Below, piece after piece: positions 1 to 9,323 of a stretch of 64,000 nt of DNA. Under the pieces are notes generated by a model. It was not told where the DNA came from. It saw nothing but the letters and a program-made list of their open reading frames with translations, and made no database searches. The position numbers were made by a program, and so were the translations under genes. The first letter of the stretch is position 1, and each line of letters begins with the position of its first letter. Origin of the DNA: Lachnospiraceae bacterium (GTDB lineage Bacteria > Bacillota > Clostridia > Lachnospirales > Lachnospiraceae); assembly GCA_017542245.1 (NCBI GenBank), contig JAFXXN010000029.1, positions 62,001 through 126,000 of the forward strand, written 5' to 3'.

Positions 1-285
1 GAATTTGAAAACGAAGATGATTCTGAAAGAAGTAAAATGTATAAAGCTTACGTTATAGTTTTTAAACTAAAGGATGATGACAAAATATATTTTTATAATG
101 GAAAGGAAGTTTCCGAAGAATGGCCGTTCGATGCCCCTTCCGTAAAAGCTGATGTAAAGAATAAGTATGGACAAGAATTTACACTTAAAGATGGGACAAA
201 ATTACAATTATATGCATTAAGATTAGAAGATGGGTATGAATGTAATACATATTGGAAGAATGTAGTATTACCTGCAGTCAGATAA
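1..285 (+). CDS. C-terminal end of an unrecognised protein (5' end outside window)
   Basis: The reading frame is open from the first base and ends at TAA 283-285, giving 94 visible residues. An internal ATG at 37 has no convincing ribosome site, so I read this as the tail of a longer protein. It is acidic and lysine-rich with alternating short strands and no membrane segment or recognisable motif. It lies directly upstream of two pilin-like genes on the same strand, so it may belong to the same type IV pilus or pseudopilus operon. That is inference from position only, and the function is unknown. Confidence 0.6.
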   Translation, partial: EFENEDDSERSKMYKAYVIVFKLKDDDKIYFYNGKEVSEEWPFDAPSVKADVKNKYGQEFTLKDGTKLQLYALRLEDGYECNTYWKNVVLPAVR

Positions 286-338
286 TAAAATATTCGGATT
301 ATTTATCATTAACAAAAATAGTTGAAAGGGGGATAGCA

Positions 339-1136
339 ATGGCAAAAAATAAAGGCTTTACATTGGTAGAAGTGATTGTGGTTGTTGTAATTCTTGCTGT
401 TCTTGCTACAATGCTTATCCCTAAAATGACAGGATTTCTTACAAAGGGAAATGATGAACAAAACTGGGAGGACGCCGGAAATATTATAGACAGTGCACAG
501 ACGGCCTTTTATGAATTATATGCTAATAATGATCGTCAATATCAATATAAATCAATAATAAATTATATATCTAACGTCGGGTCTGTAAAATATACTGTTA
601 ATAATACGGATGGTTCGTCAATACAGAAAACAATATTTACTGTTGATATAAAAGACAAAGTTACTAATGTTATCACGCTTGATATATTTAGAGATGCCGG
701 GTTTAAAGTAGGTAAGATTGATACCAGCGGAACATATAAAGGAAGATGGAGAAGTGATAAACCGTGTTGGGTAGCAGTGATAACAGGAGATTGTGCTACA
801 TATTGTGATCCTACGAAAGCTACATATTGTCCGGAAAAGGCCTACACGGTGTATGCAGTTATATATAATAAGAATGCATATGGTGATTTCTTTATCATGT
901 ATAAAAATCGGAACCCCAGATATCCCCGAAACATAGATGAGTTTATTAATATAGTAGACAGCATTTGTGATGAAAACGATCCACCAGGGACTGAATTGGT
1001 AAAACAGATTTATCTCCTTAAAGGTGGTATTGGAGACGATAATACAAGTGCGTGGAGTTATTTCACAACTACAAGTGATTATACCAATAAATCTTATAAT
1101 GTTAATCGTAGAAGCAAATATGATGACTATCACTGA
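339..1136 (+). CDS. Type IV pilin-like (prepilin) protein with N-terminal methylation motif
   Basis: This 265-residue protein begins with a short basic leader, Gly6, then FTLVEV and a long hydrophobic helix. That is the class III signal cut by prepilin peptidase after Gly, with Glu5 of the mature chain conserved. The start at 339 is chosen because GAAAGGGGG lies just upstream and the leader has the right length. An in-frame upstream codon at 252 would bury the motif. The globular C-terminal part is unlike common pilins and has a loop with four cysteines around residues 142-162, which could form disulfides. It should be a subunit of a surface pilus or a type II-like pseudopilus. The next gene is a second pilin, 44 bases downstream. 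The substrate or adhesive role cannot be told from sequence. Confidence 0.85.
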   Translation: MAKNKGFTLVEVIVVVVILAVLATMLIPKMTGFLTKGNDEQNWEDAGNIIDSAQTAFYELYANNDRQYQYKSIINYISNVGSVKYTVNNTDGSSIQKTIFTVDIKDKVTNVITLDIFRDAGFKVGKIDTSGTYKGRWRSDKPCWVAVITGDCATYCDPTKATYCPEKAYTVYAVIYNKNAYGDFFIMYKNRNPRYPRNIDEFINIVDSICDENDPPGTELVKQIYLLKGGIGDDNTSAWSYFTTTSDYTNKSYNVNRRSKYDDYH

Positions 1137-1180
1137 TCTGCAAAGAGTTTTAATAAGACTTTTATTTTGGAGGTACAAAA

Positions 1181-1894
1181 ATGGGAGTAAAGAGGGATAA
1201 CAATGGTTTTACTTTGGTTGAATTGATAGTTGTCCTTGTGATTTTAGCAATTCTTGCAGCAGTCTTAATACCGGCCTTGCTGGGGTATATCGATGAAGCT
1301 AAAAAGAAACAGGACGTTATTGATGCAAAGGCTTGTTTCACAGCCGTACAGAGTCAGCTTGCAATTACTTATGGAACATATAAGCCGGATTATAAAAAGA
1401 AAGATTATAATAATATTTTTGCCGGTATGGCCAATACAGAACTTTCTGATTCTAATCAGAACGTTTATTTGAATAAGGGTGCAAATTTGTCTCCTTTTAC
1501 AGAAGAAATGTTTAATAAATCCGGAATAGATGAACCATATTGTATAATACTATATACTCTTCAGGATGATGATCTGTCTTCAAATAAAGATCACAAAGCC
1601 TCTTATATGGCATATTCGATAGTTTATTGGGCTGATAAAACCAGAAGACCAATATTCTATAATGTAAATACCTATGATTGGGAAGAAGGAAGTCCTTATA
1701 CTGCAGGATTGGTTATCAGAGGAAGCCAGACGAGCGGAACCGGAAAGAAACCAAATGAAATAATAAGCGGTAAATATGCGGGATATGTTGTAGTACCATA
1801 TATTGTATATCGAAATAAGGATGATAAAACTATAAAAGATGCAAAAGCTGGAGCTATAAACACTCTTATTGAAACCGCCATGAAAAAACCTTAA
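1181..1894 (+). CDS. Type IV pilin-like (prepilin) protein, second copy
   Basis: A 237-residue protein with leader MGVKRDNNG, then FTLVELIVV and a hydrophobic helix rich in Ala, Ile and Leu. This matches the type IV prepilin cleavage and methylation site (cut after Gly9, Glu at mature position 5). TTTGGAGGT lies 7 bases before the ATG. The body is hydrophilic with tyrosine-rich strands and does not resemble the preceding pilin beyond the N-terminus, so the two are probably different subunits, for example major and minor, of one fibre. No assembly ATPase, platform protein or prepilin peptidase is in the window. They would be upstream or elsewhere. A strong terminator follows at 1917, so this is the last gene of its operon. 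Confidence 0.87.
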   Translation: MGVKRDNNGFTLVELIVVLVILAILAAVLIPALLGYIDEAKKKQDVIDAKACFTAVQSQLAITYGTYKPDYKKKDYNNIFAGMANTELSDSNQNVYLNKGANLSPFTEEMFNKSGIDEPYCIILYTLQDDDLSSNKDHKASYMAYSIVYWADKTRRPIFYNVNTYDWEEGSPYTAGLVIRGSQTSGTGKKPNEIISGKYAGYVVVPYIVYRNKDDKTIKDAKAGAINTLIETAMKKP

Positions 1895-1916
1895 AAATAG
1901 AATATGTTTAAAACTT

Positions 1917-1958
1917 GCCCTTAAGTACACAAATCCATGTACTTAAGGGCTATTTTTT
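1917..1958 (+). terminator. Rho-independent terminator after the pilin genes
   Basis: A perfect 13-bp inverted repeat, GCCCTTAAGTACA at 1917-1929 and TGTACTTAAGGGC at 1938-1950, encloses an 8-base loop and is followed by TATTTTTTG. It closes the pilin operon. Confidence 0.93.
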
Positions 1959-1971
1959 GTTATAAAATAGT

Positions 1972-1999
1972 TTGAAATTTACTGAAAATGTGGTATGAT
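1972..1999 (+). promoter_or_regulatory. Sigma-A-type promoter for the transglutaminase-like gene
   Basis: TTGAAA at 1972-1977 and TATGAT at 1994-1999 are separated by 16 bases. The -10 is preceded by TGG, an extended -10 form also seen at two other promoters here. It lies just after the pilin terminator and about 54 bases before the ATG at 2053. Confidence 0.7.
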
Positions 2000-2052
2000 A
2001 GAATAGATGTAGTGTTAGGTTAGGAGAATCAGGAATTCGGCGGAGGTATTTT

Positions 2053-3804
2053 ATGGGTAGGATAATTCAAAAGAGTAGAGTTTTAAGTTTGTTAAAGGTT
2101 CTTGCAGTGGTACTGGTTCTTACTTTTGTTTCAGGCGCAGTTCCTGCTTTTGCGGAAACCTTTACTTATGAAACAGCTGAAAAGGGGACTGTTACTATAT
2201 CTGCGGATATGGGAGATTTAGATACGGATTATGTTATTAACGCTCCCAATCAAAAAGTCATTAATCTAGCGAAATTTAAGAGCATTACTATAGTTAATGC
2301 CAAAACATATACCGAAAAAGTTTCCGGAAACACTATTACAGTAAAGAACAAGAAAGCTAAGGTTTATATCGACGAAAAGGTTAAGCCTAAAAAGATAACT
2401 GTTTCTGCTAAGAATGTAAGTATTTATTTACAGAAAAATGCTGAAGTAAATAAACTTATATATAAGAAAGCTAACGGAAAGCTTAATCTTGATCTTAAGG
2501 CTGATACAAAAGTCGGACTTACTCTATCAAAGAAGTCAAGTATTAAAATTACCGGAGATTCTTCAGCTAAGGTTGATGTTACTGCAAATGTTAAGAATTG
2601 TATCATAACATCAGAGGTTCCCGTTAATGTAGTAAAGGGAAAGGTTAAGCTTGAAACGACTCAGGGTACTGAGCAGAAGCCTGATACACCTTCGGGTCCT
2701 TCCGATGAAGAAAGAATAAAAGAACTTAAGGACAGCGCAAAAGATAATACCGGATACAGTCTTACTATAAACCATTTCCCTAATAAGGTGCTTACAACTG
2801 AGAAGGAAGTAACAGACTGTATATATGAAGGATGTAAGAATTATACTTCCTTCTACTTACCGATAAAAGACCTAAAAGTATTACACTATGAAAATTACTA
2901 TCTGGAGAAATTCCCGACTTTAAGCAAGCTTGTATTCTCTGAAGTTGTAAAGTACAGTAATACTTATTACTTAAAGGTTTAACAGAAAAGGAAAAACAGT
3001 TCATTTTATAAAGATGAATATGCTATCGATATTGCAGTTCTGACCGGAAATACGGAATATCTGACATCGGATGAGAAAAAACTGTATAACAAAGTTATGA
3101 AACTCTCAGAAAAACTTAAAAAGAGCAGCGAGTATGAGACTGTTAAGAATATTCATGATTATATGGTCAGCAATATAGCATATACTTCAAATGATAATGA
3201 CGATGTACAGTATACATTGTCAGGTGCTTTAAATAATTTTGCATGTGTATGTTCAGGTTATGCGAAAGCATTTTATTTCCTGTGCGAAGCTTCCGGCATA
3301 GACACTGTAATAGTTACAGGTAATACAAAAGGCTCAGATCTGGGACATGCATGGAATAAGGTTAAGATTGAAGGCAAGTGGTATTCTATAGATACTACAT
3401 GGGACGATCCTGTTCCGGATAAGCCGGGAGTTGTTGAATATATTTACTTCCTTCTTACCGATGAAGACTTAGCAGTTGATCATATTTGGGATAACAGCGG
3501 ACTTCCCGAGGCTGTTTCTGACGACCTTGGATACTTGTATATAACTTACAAGGATGTGTTAAGGCTTGAAAATGATAAGGAAGCAATGAAGTATATTATG
3601 GCAGAACTGGAAAATGCAAAGGCTAACAGTTCAGAAAAGTTCACTTATGAGATAGAGTTCATAGTCAAAGACGGTGAAGATATCTATAACAATCTGTTGA
3701 ATCTGGCTGTACAGTATCACAATGACTTTGGCTGTGGATACAGTACTTCCGGCAAGAACCTTAAAGTTATGGGAAGATATTACTATATTAAGGTATATAA
3801 ATAA
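2053..3804 (+). pseudogene. Secreted transglutaminase-like protein, interrupted by two compensating homopolymer indels
   Basis: The first part (2053-2982) has a signal peptide ending near AFAE, then a lysine-rich region of short repeated strands. The reading stops at TAA 2980-2982. The same frame resumes and encodes a transglutaminase-like domain with its triad visible: Cys in VCSGYAKAF (codon 3250), His in LGHAW (3346) and Asp in DTTWDDP (3391). Between positions 2973 and 3007 the shifted frame reads KGLTEKEKQFI, a natural-looking helix. One A missing from the run 2973-2975 and one extra T in the run 3004-3007 would restore a single protein of about 584 residues. The gene is therefore either a recent pseudogene or carries two sequence errors. 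A downstream ATG at 3097 exists but has no clear ribosome site. The intact protein would be exported and could crosslink, hydrolyse or bind peptides or wall material. The substrate is unknown. Confidence 0.82.
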
Positions 3805-3850
3805 AATATTAAAATGACGGTATGAAAAGATATCGGTCAGGGAGCTTTAT

Positions 3851-4768
3851 ATGTACTATATCATAGAAGATAAGCTTGAAAAATCAACATATGAGGAATG
3901 CCTTAAGCGTAAAAACATATATGTGGCCACTGTTTCGGCAGAGGAATTTAAAAAGAATTCGGATCTCTTTAACATGGGAATAGATATGGATTTTGATACG
4001 GAAAATGCGCCCGTTTCCTGTGTACGTGTAAACTATGATTCGCTCACAGGCGCATTCTCCATACCTGACAGAGCTTGTATTTCTGATAAAAACCATGAGT
4101 TTTCTTTTGCACTTGATGAGCAGGGTATCGTTTTTATTAATGATGACGGTACTGCGGAAAATATCATTAAAAAAATATCTGAAACCAGAAAATGGAGAAT
4201 GCCAAGCTTAGAGCGTTTTGTATATGATTTTCTTGAGGAGATCATAAGCAATGATATAAAGCTTCTTGGAACCTATGATAAAAAGCTTGATGAGATGGAA
4301 GACAGGATACTGGATAAGAACGATGACGATGTCATGGAGGAACTTCTGGACATAAGAAGCGATATTATGGATCTAAGGACCCATTACGAACAGCTTATAG
4401 ATCTTAGTCAGGAATTGGAAGAGAATGAAAATGGTTTCTTTAGCTCCAAGAACTTGAGATACTTCAGAATGTTTACCGAGAGAGTAATGAGGCTCCAGGA
4501 TATTGTTTCGTCATTAAGGGAACATACGATGCAGGTACGTGACCTTCATCAGACTATGCTTGAAGTAAGACAGAACAAGATGATGAATGTACTTGCGGTA
4601 GTTTCTGCAATTTTTATGCCGCTTACCCTTATAGTAGGATGGTACGGCATGAATTTTAAGTATATGCCGGAACTGGATATCCCCATTGCGTATCCTATAG
4701 TGATAATAGTTTGTGTACTTATAGTTGTATTCAGTATTATTTTCTTCAAAAAGAAGAAACTCTTATAA
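3851..4768 (+). CDS. corA: CorA-family divalent cation (Mg2+) transporter
   Basis: A 305-residue protein of usual CorA length. It has a soluble N-terminal domain, a long helical stretch rich in Glu, Asp and Leu (about residues 125-235) and two C-terminal membrane helices. The YGMN selectivity motif lies at the end of the first helix, followed by the short acidic loop MPELD, and a poly-lysine tail ends the protein. CorA pentamers conduct Mg2+, sometimes Co2+ or Ni2+, across the inner membrane with gating by cytoplasmic Mg2+. AGGGAG lies upstream of the ATG. It sits 27 bases before a large hybrid kinase gene and may be co-transcribed with it. No riboswitch of the M-box type is visible in the 46 bases upstream. 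Confidence 0.92.
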   Translation: MYYIIEDKLEKSTYEECLKRKNIYVATVSAEEFKKNSDLFNMGIDMDFDTENAPVSCVRVNYDSLTGAFSIPDRACISDKNHEFSFALDEQGIVFINDDGTAENIIKKISETRKWRMPSLERFVYDFLEEIISNDIKLLGTYDKKLDEMEDRILDKNDDDVMEELLDIRSDIMDLRTHYEQLIDLSQELEENENGFFSSKNLRYFRMFTERVMRLQDIVSSLREHTMQVRDLHQTMLEVRQNKMMNVLAVVSAIFMPLTLIVGWYGMNFKYMPELDIPIAYPIVIIVCVLIVVFSIIFFKKKKLL

Positions 4769-4795
4769 TAGATAAATACAGATGAAGGTTAAAAC

Positions 4796-7700
4796 ATGAA
4801 TGAAATAATCTTAGAGTTATCGGCTTTGTTTATCTCAATATTCTGTTTTATTGACTGTCTGCACAGACGTAGCAGGCTTTATTTGCCAATCCCAAAAGGC
4901 TTGTCAAATAAGATAAGAGACCAGCATTTTACTTATCTTGCGCTTTTGGTTACACTTATGATATCCGCTGTTTCCTCTGTTTTAGAGGTCTCAATGGAGG
5001 AGTTCTTTAATGTAGAAAATACATTTGTTCTTTTCTTAGTAAATGAGATATATTTTATATTCCATAACCTGCTGTCATTTATGTTCACGCTTTATATTAT
5101 TAATATGACAGGAGTAGGAAAAGAAAAGGGCAGAGTTTTCTTTATTTTGTTTCTCGTTCCGTTCTTTATCAGTGAACTTCTTGTATTTTCAAATCCCTTT
5201 ACAAAGTGCGTTTTCAGCATAAACGATGAATTTTCATATGTGCGCGGCAGTTATATCTGGATATTGTACGCTGTCGCTACTCTCTATATCATCCTTGGAA
5301 TAGTATTTTTCTTTACATATAAGAGCAGGCTCTCAAAGATGGACAGGTCAGCTACATTCATGCTGATTTTTATCGCTATACTCGGAATAGTAATTCAGGG
5401 TGCATGGTCCATAACTGTCGAGCTTTTCTTTGAAGCTATAGGATTTTTGGGATTTATGCTGCTGCTTGAAGACCATAAACGAAAGGACAGGGACAGAAGA
5501 TTTACAAGGATGAATAAGAGCTTTATCGTGGTCATAGCTCTTATTTTCCTTACTGTTATTGTTATAAACATAAATCTTATCTACCATGCAGGAACAGATC
5601 AGACCGGAAAGATAGGTACCATACAGCTGGATAATATTAAGGGAAATCTTCAGGAGACACTGTCGGATGCCGAAGAAAACCTGCTCAGATTCAGTATGGG
5701 TATGGAACAGCTTACTGATGAAAATGATCTTGATGAGATAGAAAAATATATAATTGAACAGAAAAAGTACAATGCCGATCTTACAAACGGTAACTGTTAT
5801 AATGTTTATGCATCTTCTTCCAAATGGACTATTATTCCTGAATTTGATATGCCTGAGCATTATCATGCAGTGGAGCGTGTTTGGTATATCGGAGCAAAGA
5901 AGAATGCCGGATCAATTTATATTTCGGAACCTTATATAGATGCGGCAACCGGAGATCTGTGTTTTACTCTTTCTTATATCCTTTCTGACATGGATACGGT
6001 TACAGCCATGGACTTTACTCTAGAAAAAATCCAGGATACTGTAGCCTTGATGAGTAATTATGACCAGCAGACCGCTTTGATAGTTACAAGGGAAGGAACT
6101 ATTGTAGGATCATCAAATACAGAACTTCAGGGAGAAAAGATAGCTGATGTTTATCCTGAATTCATAGAGGTTTTTGACAGAGTAAAAGCTTCAAACGAAC
6201 ATGGAAGTTTTACTACGACGGTTGAAGGAAAGAAGAGGATTGTATTCAGCAATGAGACCAGTAACGGATGGCAGCTTATCCTTATTGTTGATTCATCAAC
6301 TTTTTATGCAGATATTTTCAAGCAGATGATCATGCTTACAGCTGTGGATGTTCTTATGGTAGTGGTTATCATAGTATTCTACATGGTAAGTGTAAACAAT
6401 CAGGAAAAAGCCGAGAGTACTCTGGATACTGCAGAATCCTTCCTGTCAAGTCTTTCCGATGAACTTAAAAACCCTGTAAATGAAATCGTTAAAACTTCCG
6501 ACAGAATGCTTATGGAGGATGATGTTGATTCCTTTGAAGCAATAAAGTCTATACGAGAGTCAGGAAACCATCTAAAAGAAATGATGGACAACCTTTTCTC
6601 ATATTCCAGTCTTTTAAGAATTAACCGGGATGATTCATCATCGAAAACAGGGAAAAATGAAAAGAAGCTTTCGGTTTCGAGTAAATATATCCGTAACGGT
6701 ATTATCGGAATCCTTATGGCAGCTTTGCTTATAGGTCTTGTGCTTTGCCTTGGAACTACAACCAGATGGGGTAATACCCGTATCAGTAAGGAAGCAGACA
6801 AGTATAACGGTGAACTTACTCAATGGATGGTACAGCATCAAAGTATCCTAAGAATGTTCACAGATGTTATTGTAGCTGATCCTTCAGTACTCGATGATTA
6901 CGATAAAGCGGTTAAATGGCTGAATGATATTGCGAAAAATTACAGTGAAATGTCATTCTGCTATATGGCAAATCCTTATAATATTGAACATCCTGTAATA
7001 ATGAACAATGGCTGGGTTCCTGAACCTGGCTATAGGGTTGAAGAGAGACAGTGGTATCTGGATACTGAACGTTCCGGTGACGGATATAGTATATCGGTGC
7101 CTTATTATGATGCTCAGACAGGATTATACTGTATAACATTCTCAAGAGTCGTAAATTCTAAAGAAGGTGACTTCTTAGGAATATTTGCGATAGACTGCTA
7201 TGTAGATAAACTTATCGATGTTTTGGATGACAGTTACAGTTCCGAAGGTTATGCTTTTCTTATCGATCAGGATGGCAATATAATAAACCACCCCTATAAA
7301 AAGTATGAGATGAATAACGATTCAGTAACCAATGTTGAGGATACGGAATATGCCGATGCATATCATGACGGTGATGTTTTTGGTATGAGAGATTATGACG
7401 GAAATTATGTTTCGTGTTATTCACAAAAGAGTGAACTGTCAGGTTTTACAGTTATGGTAGTTCAGAGCTGGTGGAGTATTTACGGGACAGTTCTTATTAT
7501 GGCCGTATTTTTCCTGATCATGATTGTTATTTCAATAGTAGCTGTTGCAGTTTTGATAAGCAGATTTATAAACTGGCAGGAACAGGCTAATGAAAAGCTT
7601 GTTGAGTCAGCACAGGCTGCAGTTTCGGCAGGAAAGGCTAAATCAAGATTCCTTGCGCAGATGTCACATGAGATCAGAACTCCCATTAATGCAGTTCTGG

Positions 7701-9301
7701 GTATGAATGAAATGATCCTTCGTGAATCGACAAATGAATCAATCAGGGAATATGCCGGGAATATTCAGTCTGCCGGACGTAACCTTTTAGGACTTATCAA
7801 TACGATACTTGATTTCTCAAAAATCGAAGAAGGAAAGATGGAGATCATCCCGGTCAGGTATGAGACCGCTGCCATGATCGGAAATGTTGTTGCTTCGATA
7901 GAAAAACGTGCGGAGGATAAAGGACTTAAGTTTGAACCTCACATAGATTCATCATTGCCTACTATACTGTACGGAGACGATATGCGTTTGGCACAGGTTA
8001 TCACTAATCTGTTGACAAATGCCGTTAAATATACTGTTGAGGGCAGGGTAGATCTTTATGTTTCAGGTATACGAAGAACAAATGAAGAGGTAAGCTTAAG
8101 CATAAGAGTAAAAGATACCGGTATAGGCATAAAGGAAGAAGATCTCGATAAACTGTTTGAATCGTTTACAAGACTTGATGAAACAAGAAACAGAAATATT
8201 GAAGGAACCGGACTTGGCATGGCCATCGTCACCAGGCTTTTGAATATGATGGGTTCCAAGCTTGATGTAAGAAGTGAATACGGAAAGGGATCGGAATTCG
8301 CATTCGTTGTTGAGCAGGATATTGTTGATGCATCCCCTATGGGAGATTTTAGACTTAAGGCTAAAGAGGCATTTGAAAAACGTGACAATGAGACTTTGTT
8401 ATGTGCTCCGGATGCAAAAGTACTTGCAGTTGATGACAATGAAATGAACCTTAAGGTTATAAAAAATCTTCTTAAGCTTAACTCAATTGTTCCGGATATG
8501 GTTGATTCCGGTGAGAAAGCACTGAAAAAGCTGGAAGAAAACGTATACAATATCATATTGCTGGATCATATGATGCCAAGGATGGACGGTATAGAGACTC
8601 TGCAGAATGCAAGAGAGAAGAATCTGATACCGAAAGAAACCACAGTTATAGCTCTTACCGCAAACGCTGTTGTCGGAGCCAGAGAATCATACATTGAAGC
8701 CGGATTTGATGACTATCTTTCTAAACCTGTGGAGATTAAAGCACTTGAACACATACTTACAAAATATCTTCCTAAAGAAATGATAAAGTACGAAAGAAAT
8801 AAAAATACTGAAAAAACAGAATCTGAACAGGATAATGAAAAGACAGTTAATGAAAAAATTGAGGATGATTCTGTAATAGAATTTCTTCCCGGAGGCTTTG
8901 AAGAGGAGGTAAAAAATCCTTCATCCGATAGTGTAAAAAATGATCCCATAGAAATGCTTAATTCTTACGGCATTGATACAACAGAAGGCATGGGTTACTG
9001 TGCGGGAGATAAGGATTTTTATATGGAGATAGTTTCCGATTATTCATTGACCGCAAAGACAAGGATTGATGAGATAAAGGATGCTTATGATAATAAAGAC
9101 TGGAATTTATATGCTATAAAAGTGCATGCTTTAAAGAGCGTGGCAAAAACAGTCGGTGATAAGGAAGTCTTTGAGAAAGCAAAGGCTCTTGAAGCAGCAT
9201 CAAAATCTTTAGATACAGATTTTGTCATGGGAAATCATCAGCAGCTTATAGATAATTATGACACCAGGACAAAATGGATAAAGGATAATGTTTTACAGTA
9301 A
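4796..9301 (+). CDS. Tandem-sensor hybrid histidine kinase (two Cache sensors, one degenerate and one active HisKA, HATPase, receiver, HPt)
   Basis: This 1501-residue protein has, in order: a multi-helix membrane domain (about 1-232), a transmembrane helix and an extracytoplasmic Cache-like sensor (about 242-520), a degenerate dimerisation/phosphoacceptor-like segment (545-610), another transmembrane pair around a second Cache sensor (631-924), HisKA with MSHEIRTPINAVLGM (His958), HATPase_c with NLLTNAVKYT, DTGIGI and GTGLGMAI, a receiver with LLDHMMPRMDG (Asp1257), and an HPt domain with HALKSVAKTVG (His1444). In the first HisKA-like segment the H-box reads SDELKNPVNEI, with Asp555 where His should be, so only the second can autophosphorylate. 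It should run an internal His-Asp-His phosphorelay, but no separate response regulator is adjacent. A related single-sensor kinase is at 36947. The ligand is unknown. Confidence 0.9.
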   Translation: MNEIILELSALFISIFCFIDCLHRRSRLYLPIPKGLSNKIRDQHFTYLALLVTLMISAVSSVLEVSMEEFFNVENTFVLFLVNEIYFIFHNLLSFMFTLYIINMTGVGKEKGRVFFILFLVPFFISELLVFSNPFTKCVFSINDEFSYVRGSYIWILYAVATLYIILGIVFFFTYKSRLSKMDRSATFMLIFIAILGIVIQGAWSITVELFFEAIGFLGFMLLLEDHKRKDRDRRFTRMNKSFIVVIALIFLTVIVININLIYHAGTDQTGKIGTIQLDNIKGNLQETLSDAEENLLRFSMGMEQLTDENDLDEIEKYIIEQKKYNADLTNGNCYNVYASSSKWTIIPEFDMPEHYHAVERVWYIGAKKNAGSIYISEPYIDAATGDLCFTLSYILSDMDTVTAMDFTLEKIQDTVALMSNYDQQTALIVTREGTIVGSSNTELQGEKIADVYPEFIEVFDRVKASNEHGSFTTTVEGKKRIVFSNETSNGWQLILIVDSSTFYADIFKQMIMLTAVDVLMVVVIIVFYMVSVNNQEKAESTLDTAESFLSSLSDELKNPVNEIVKTSDRMLMEDDVDSFEAIKSIRESGNHLKEMMDNLFSYSSLLRINRDDSSSKTGKNEKKLSVSSKYIRNGIIGILMAALLIGLVLCLGTTTRWGNTRISKEADKYNGELTQWMVQHQSILRMFTDVIVADPSVLDDYDKAVKWLNDIAKNYSEMSFCYMANPYNIEHPVIMNNGWVPEPGYRVEERQWYLDTERSGDGYSISVPYYDAQTGLYCITFSRVVNSKEGDFLGIFAIDCYVDKLIDVLDDSYSSEGYAFLIDQDGNIINHPYKKYEMNNDSVTNVEDTEYADAYHDGDVFGMRDYDGNYVSCYSQKSELSGFTVMVVQSWWSIYGTVLIMAVFFLIMIVISIVAVAVLISRFINWQEQANEKLVESAQAAVSAGKAKSRFLAQMSHEIRTPINAVLGMNEMILRESTNESIREYAGNIQSAGRNLLGLINTILDFSKIEEGKMEIIPVRYETAAMIGNVVASIEKRAEDKGLKFEPHIDSSLPTILYGDDMRLAQVITNLLTNAVKYTVEGRVDLYVSGIRRTNEEVSLSIRVKDTGIGIKEEDLDKLFESFTRLDETRNRNIEGTGLGMAIVTRLLNMMGSKLDVRSEYGKGSEFAFVVEQDIVDASPMGDFRLKAKEAFEKRDNETLLCAPDAKVLAVDDNEMNLKVIKNLLKLNSIVPDMVDSGEKALKKLEENVYNIILLDHMMPRMDGIETLQNAREKNLIPKETTVIALTANAVVGARESYIEAGFDDYLSKPVEIKALEHILTKYLPKEMIKYERNKNTEKTESEQDNEKTVNEKIEDDSVIEFLPGGFEEEVKNPSSDSVKNDPIEMLNSYGIDTTEGMGYCAGDKDFYMEIVSDYSLTAKTRIDEIKDAYDNKDWNLYAIKVHALKSVAKTVGDKEVFEKAKALEAASKSLDTDFVMGNHQQLIDNYDTRTKWIKDNVLQ

Positions 9302-9323
9302 GAGGAAAAACCGGAGGTGAAGC

